From: an uncultured Verrucomicrobia subdivision 3 bacterium
GTDB taxonomy: Bacteria > Verrucomicrobiota > Verrucomicrobiia > Limisphaerales > UBA11358
Length of the DNA stretch: 64,000 bases
Reading direction: 5' to 3'
Assembly (NCBI GenBank): GCA_903872345.1
Contig: CAIQKM010000187.1
Coordinates: 62,001 to 126,000 of the forward strand
Shown: positions 60,792 to 64,000 of the stretch, piece after piece
Layout: every line of letters begins with the position of its first letter
Position numbering within the stretch: the first letter of the stretch is position 1
The notes under the pieces: model-generated
What the model saw: only the letters and a program-made list of their open reading frames with translations
What the model was told of the DNA's origin: nothing
Database searches by the model: none
Position numbers and translations under genes: made by a program

Positions 60792-61895
60792 ATGAGTGCG
60801 AAACAGGTTGACGCAAATAATCATGGCCAAATCACCCTCCTGGGCGAACGAGTTCTGGGGGGCGGCCATATCACCCGCGACGAAGCCCTGTGGCTGATTA
60901 ATCTCGAAGGCTCCGCCGACATTCTGGACCTGCTCTCCTGGTCCAACCGCATCCGCGAAAAGTTCAAGGGCAACAAGATCCATCTCTGCTCCATCGTCAA
61001 TGCCAAGGCCGGCGCCTGCTCCGAGAATTGCAGTTTCTGTTCGCAATCCGCCCATTACCAGACCGGCTCGCCAAAATACGGGTTCATTGACCCCGAACCC
61101 GTCCTCGAAGCCGCCAATGAGGCCCATAAAAATACCGTGACCGCCGTCGGCCTCGTGGCCGCCTGGAAAGGTTTGAATGAAGGCCCCATTCTGGACGAAG
61201 TCTGCGACCGCGTTCGCGAACTCAAGGCCAGCGGCAAGACCCGTCCCGATGTTTCGCTGGGCATCATCAAGAGTCAGAAAGTGGCCGACCGCCTGAAGGA
61301 AGCCGGCGTGGAATGCTACGGCCACAACCTCGAAAGCTCGCGCCGCTTTTTCCCGCAGACCTGCACCACCCACACCTATGAGGACCGCATTGAGACCATC
61401 AATTATCTCAAAAAGGCGGGCATCAAGATTTGTTCCGGCGGCATCATCGGCATGGGCGAAACCCGCGAAGACCGCTGCGACCTCGCCTTCTCCCTCAAGG
61501 AAATCGGCGCCAACGTGGTGCCGGTGAATATTCTCAACCCCATTCCCGGCACGCCGTTCGAGAAGGTTCCGCCGCTGTCAGTGATGGAAATCCTGAAGAC
61601 CATTGCCTGCTTCCGCTTCATCCTGCCGCGCAAGGAAATCATGATTGCCGGCGGTCGCACAGTGAACCTGCGCGAAGCCCAGAGCATGATTTTCATGGCC
61701 GGCGCCAGCGCCATGATGGTGGGCAATTACCTGACCACTCTGAACCAGCCCGTGGAAAAAGATTTGCAGATGATCAAGGATCTGGGCCTGGACCCGAACT
61801 GGGACAGCCATGATTTCGCCGATCAGGAAGAAGCCGGCGCCGGCTGCGGCTGCGGCAAGGATCATTGTCACGAAGAGACGGCCGTGGCTGCCTGA
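60792..61895 (+). CDS. bioB: Biotin synthase
   Basis: ATG 60792 is preferred over an in-frame TTG at 60756, which lies in the -35 box. The 367-residue product is a radical-SAM enzyme converting dethiobiotin to biotin. The SAM [4Fe-4S] Cys are Cys76, Cys80 and Cys83 (ACSENCSFCSQSAHYQTGS). Further BioB motifs are YGHNLESSRRFFPQTCTTHTYEDRI, CSGGIIGMGETREDRCDLAF, PVNILNPIPGTPFE and RFILPRKEIMIAGGRTVNLRE, with the [2Fe-2S] ligands provided by Cys and Arg in these stretches. The tail GAGCGCGKDHCHEE is Cys/His-rich and unusual for BioB. No other bio genes are adjacent. A UUCG terminator follows. Confidence 0.95.
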   Translation: MSAKQVDANNHGQITLLGERVLGGGHITRDEALWLINLEGSADILDLLSWSNRIREKFKGNKIHLCSIVNAKAGACSENCSFCSQSAHYQTGSPKYGFIDPEPVLEAANEAHKNTVTAVGLVAAWKGLNEGPILDEVCDRVRELKASGKTRPDVSLGIIKSQKVADRLKEAGVECYGHNLESSRRFFPQTCTTHTYEDRIETINYLKKAGIKICSGGIIGMGETREDRCDLAFSLKEIGANVVPVNILNPIPGTPFEKVPPLSVMEILKTIACFRFILPRKEIMIAGGRTVNLREAQSMIFMAGASAMMVGNYLTTLNQPVEKDLQMIKDLGLDPNWDSHDFADQEEAGAGCGCGKDHCHEETAVAA

Positions 61896-61910
61896 GCTTT
61901 CAATAAAACA

Positions 61911-61940
61911 AAAACGCCCGGTGTTCGCACCGGGCGTTTT
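61911..61940. terminator. Bidirectional intrinsic terminator after bioB
   Basis: AAAACGCCCGGTG (61911-61923), loop TTCG, CACCGGGCGTTTT (61928-61940). The 13-bp perfect stem closes on a UUCG tetraloop and is flanked by A and T runs, so it can end bioB and the convergent small-protein operon. Confidence 0.95.
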
Positions 61941-61959
61941 GCTTTGGAAAATCTGGCTG

Positions 61960-62139
61960 CTAATCTTTCCCCCGGTACTTCGAGGGATTGCGAATCCGGT
62001 CCAGCCGGTCCACTTCAAAAGCGTTCCTGGCCGCCTGCCGCCGACGTTCCTTGAGGGCCGCCGCAATGGTTTGGGGCAGTTGGCCAATCTGTTTTAATAG
62101 TTGGTAAAAGGTCAGGAAAACCCGTTTCAGCGTGTCCAT
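61960..62139 (-). CDS. Small basic protein of unknown function
   Basis: A 59-codon frame (ATG 62139, TAG 61962-61960) encodes MDTLKRVFLTFYQLLKQIGQ followed by LPQTIAAALKERRRQAARNA and FEVDRLDRIRNPSKYRGKD. It is predicted to be all helical and amphipathic with many Arg/Lys. The reading frame ends 19 bp from the bioB terminator and begins 10 nt after the stop of the next upstream gene, so it looks like the last gene of the minus-strand operon. I recognise no family. Confidence 0.5.
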   Translation of the reverse strand: MDTLKRVFLTFYQLLKQIGQLPQTIAAALKERRRQAARNAFEVDRLDRIRNPSKYRGKD

Positions 62140-62148
62140 AAAATGGGG

Positions 62149-62376
62149 CTAGGCATCGCGGTAGAACAGGGTGCAAAACAAAATGATGGAGGATTCCGTT
62201 GAGCTCGGCATGGCGTTCGGTTCCGCCGGGGCCACCAGGGTGCTCATATGGCTCGTCACCAATTGCAGGTTGGGAAATTCCGCGAGAAACGCATTGAGTT
62301 GCTCCTCCAGCGCGGTCGCCGGCGATTTACCGGTCGGCAGCTTGTGGAGGATCACTTCGAAGATTTTAACTTTCAT
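62149..62376 (-). CDS. Small protein of unknown function
   Basis: The protein has 75 residues starting MKVKIFEVILHKLPTGKSPA, followed by ALEEQLNAFLAEFPNLQLVTSHMSTL and a C-terminal part SSTESSIILFCTLFYRDA. The alternating pattern suggests a small alpha/beta fold with strand-helix-strand order, without a signal peptide. It lies 18 nt downstream of the slipin gene on the same strand. No recognised family. Confidence 0.55.
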   Translation of the reverse strand: MKVKIFEVILHKLPTGKSPATALEEQLNAFLAEFPNLQLVTSHMSTLVAPAEPNAMPSSTESSIILFCTLFYRDA

Positions 62377-62394
62377 GACGGTCCGGGGTTGGAG

Positions 62395-63201
62395 TTAAAC
62401 TTTGCCGGCACCTTTTAGGAACGGCGTGAACAGATCAATGGGAATGGGCAGGAAAGTGGTCGTATTGTGTTCGCTGGCGATTTCACGCATGGTCTGGAGA
62501 TAACGCAATTGCAGGGCGATCGGTTCTTGGGCAATCATGGCGGCGGCTTGCACCATTTTTTCCGCCGCCTGAAATTCGCCCTCGGCATTCACGACCTTGG
62601 CCCGGCGTTCGCGCTCCGCCTCGGCCTGCTTGGCCATGGCGCGCTTCATGCTCTCCGGCAGGGACACGTCCTTCACTTCCACCGTCACCACTTTCACGCC
62701 CCATGGGCCGGTCTGATGGTCGATGATTTCCTGCAGTTTCAAATTGATCATGTCGCGCTGCGAGAGCAGGTCGTCCAGCGATGCCTGGCCCAGCACGCTG
62801 CGCAGGGTGGTCTGGGCGATGAGCGAGGTGGCCTTCCAAAAATCCTCCACCTTCACCACGGCATCCGCCGGCGCGATCACGCGAAAATAGACCACGGCAT
62901 CCACCGTGGCCGGCACGTTGTCGCGGGTCATCACCTCCTGTTTGGGAACATCAATGGTGACCACGCGCAAATCCATTTTCACCAGCCGGTCAATCATCGG
63001 GATGAGCAGGATCAGGCCGGGGCCTTTGACGCCGGCCAGTTTGCCGAGCCGGAAAATGACGCCGCGCTCATACTCGCGCAGGATGCGTACCGCCTGCGAA
63101 AAAATGACGGTGATCAGCACGAACAGCACAACCGCCACGGGCAAAACCGTGGTCAGCCAGGATGGTAATTGCACGGATTCTCCCATAATAACCAAATTCA
63201 T
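62395..63201 (-). CDS. Slipin / stomatin-like SPFH protein
   Basis: This 268-residue protein has one N-terminal transmembrane helix (about 15-38; [23 protein letters not shown]) and an SPFH/Band 7 domain (about 40-220): [69 protein letters not shown] is the stomatin signature, followed by [21 protein letters not shown] and a charged coiled-coil ([32 protein letters not shown]). It organises membrane microdomains as an oligomer. Usually a NfeD gene is adjacent; none is seen here. The start overlaps the DUF3185 stop by 4 bp. Confidence 0.92.
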   Translation of the reverse strand: MNLVIMGESVQLPSWLTTVLPVAVVLFVLITVIFSQAVRILREYERGVIFRLGKLAGVKGPGLILLIPMIDRLVKMDLRVVTIDVPKQEVMTRDNVPATVDAVVYFRVIAPADAVVKVEDFWKATSLIAQTTLRSVLGQASLDDLLSQRDMINLKLQEIIDHQTGPWGVKVVTVEVKDVSLPESMKRAMAKQAEAERERRAKVVNAEGEFQAAEKMVQAAAMIAQEPIALQLRYLQTMREIASEHNTTTFLPIPIDLFTPFLKGAGKV

Positions 63202-63404
63202 GTCGCTTTGGAACCGCGCAGCAGGCCGGTCAGGCCGATGCCGGCAAACACAATGCCGCCGATCAGCATCCAGATGGATTTGTCCGTCGGGGTGCCGTTG
63301 AAAAACCGGGACACGTCGGAACTGAAGGCATTGGTGGCGTTGATGCCGAAAACGATGAGGATGCCGCCGCCGATCAGCAGGGCCAGGGAAACGATTTTAT
63401 TCAT
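63198..63404 (-). CDS. DUF3185 family small membrane protein
   Basis: The protein has 68 residues with two helices (about 4-22, [20 protein letters not shown], and 43-63, [20 protein letters not shown]) and a polar loop [15 protein letters not shown], which is the DUF3185 pattern. Its stop overlaps the start of the slipin gene (ATGA), indicating coupled translation. Function unknown. Confidence 0.8.
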   Translation of the reverse strand: MNKIVSLALLIGGGILIVFGINATNAFSSDVSRFFNGTPTDKSIWMLIGGIVFAGIGLTGLLRGSKAT

Positions 63405-63446
63405 ATTTTTTGGGGGATGGGATGGGGGATTGGAATTGAACCATGC

Positions 63447-63596
63447 TTACCCGCGATTGCGGCCGGAGATAAAATTCACCAGCAGCATGATCAGCGCCAC
63501 CACCAGCAGAATATGGATGAAGCCGCCGATGGTCTGACTGGTGACCACGCCCAGCAGCCACAGGATGATTAATACGACCGCAATGGTATAAAGCAT
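63447..63596 (-). CDS. Lmo0937-type small membrane protein
   Basis: This 49-residue protein, too short for most gene finders, reads MLYTIAVVLIILWLLGVVTS then QTIGGFIHILLVVALIMLLVNFISGRNRG, with two helices. This matches the lmo0937 family (MLxTIaviLiiLWLLGlvts...G.iHiLLViAivvll). An ATG nine codons upstream (63623) is a less typical start. It is on the same strand as the DUF3185 and slipin genes and may be part of an envelope-stress set. Confidence 0.8.
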   Translation of the reverse strand: MLYTIAVVLIILWLLGVVTSQTIGGFIHILLVVALIMLLVNFISGRNRG

Positions 63597-63708
63597 AATT
63601 CGGGTAATTTCTGCTCTCACCATACCGTTTGCCCCCGGGCCGGGCCATGGGGTGTAACCCGCATGGCCGGAGTGATCCTAACCGTGGGTCGTGGTGACCC
63701 ACCCCGGG

Positions 63709-63963
63709 TTATGCCCGCCGGCGTTTCTTGGGCAGGAGGCGAACGACCTTCTGGAGTTCCGGCTCCACCCAGCCCATTTTGTCTTCGATGATTTCGCGGA
63801 GGGCGATGTCGGCCGTGCCGAGATTGCCCACGTTGGCGACGAGGGGACGGCTCATCGCCCCGCCATCGGCATTGATCTGCCGTACGCGACGGGACACGAT
63901 ATTGACGAGCACGGCGGGGTTGCCCACTTTTTCAAGGGCCAGTTTTACAAGGTCTGCATTCAT
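63709..63963 (-). CDS. rpoZ: RNA polymerase omega subunit
   Basis: The 84-residue protein contains MNADLVKLALEKVGNPAVLV, NIVSRRVRQINADGGAMSRPLV and ADIALREIIEDKMGWV. This matches RpoZ (short helix, R-R-x-R-Q-L-x-x-G, P-L-V, A-x-x-E-I-x-x-x-K), where the SRRVRQ stretch clasps the beta' subunit. The basic C-terminus LLPKKRRRA is lineage-specific. Weak spot: identity is inferred from a short domain. The last 37 bases of the window contain only its upstream region. Confidence 0.8.
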   Translation of the reverse strand: MNADLVKLALEKVGNPAVLVNIVSRRVRQINADGGAMSRPLVANVGNLGTADIALREIIEDKMGWVEPELQKVVRLLPKKRRRA

Positions 63964-64000
63964 GTATTTTTGGGGACGGACTGCGGCCGGTTCAATGCCG

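Overview
The window is a GC-rich stretch of chromosome that looks verrucomicrobial, probably Pedosphaera/Limisphaera-like. The assignment rests on gene content alone: exported glycoside hydrolases, a giant protein with autotransporter-associated beta-strand repeats, pseudopilins starting [18 protein letters not shown], a propeller/Y_Y_Y sensor kinase, PA14/chitobiase/heme composite proteins, and a shared C-terminal module (LTWP..HLGW..Q...FRLRHP) on unrelated exported proteins. Most genes lack a Shine-Dalgarno sequence. Several have a sigma70-like -10 box only 6-8 nt before the start codon, as expected for leaderless mRNAs.

0.4-14.5 kb is a first carbohydrate block. It encodes a PQQ-type sugar dehydrogenase, a GH105 unsaturated-uronyl hydrolase, a DUF1080 protein, a membrane protein, a GH5 glycosidase, then (minus strand) an exported VOC protein and a GH36 alpha-galactosidase, then a GH2 beta-glucuronidase-like enzyme and a DUF362/beta-propeller fusion. 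The gaps hold dispersed palindromic repeats.

14.7-26.9 kb is a compact five-gene operon: GH78 alpha-L-rhamnosidase, GH30, GH2 beta-galactosidase, an FAD-oxidoreductase/GH43-like fusion, and GH95 alpha-L-fucosidase/galactosidase. It converges on a minus-strand operon at 26.9-34.0 kb encoding a sensor kinase, a NarL-type regulator and a LacZ-type GH2. Divergent from the kinase is a 2006-residue beta-strand repeat protein (34.2-40.2 kb), followed by a terminator and a pseudopilin gene. An identical 18-nt motif, TACCCCCCAAAGATGCGA, precedes the GH78 operon, the regulator gene and the giant protein gene. I infer a regulon controlled by this two-component system. The enzyme set would suit a branched plant polysaccharide carrying Rha, Gal, Fuc/L-Gal, Ara and GlcA, such as type II arabinogalactan or rhamnogalacturonan side chains.

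41-46.8 kb holds an exported RbsD/FucU-like protein, a second NarL-type regulator, small membrane proteins, tRNA-Leu(GAG), aspartate kinase, a frameshifted DUF2442 pseudogene and an unknown membrane protein. 46.9-54.8 kb is a second giant-protein/pseudopilin pair: a 1793-residue composite protein with two CxxCH heme motifs, a pseudopilin overlapping its 3' end, and a shorter paralogue of the heme module.

54.8-64 kb holds a YVTN propeller protein, leuA with a Leu-rich leader peptide and attenuator, a PIN toxin-like pair, two tandem paralogous DUF1573/cytochrome lipoproteins, bioB, and a minus-strand run of small membrane proteins, a slipin and RNA polymerase omega.
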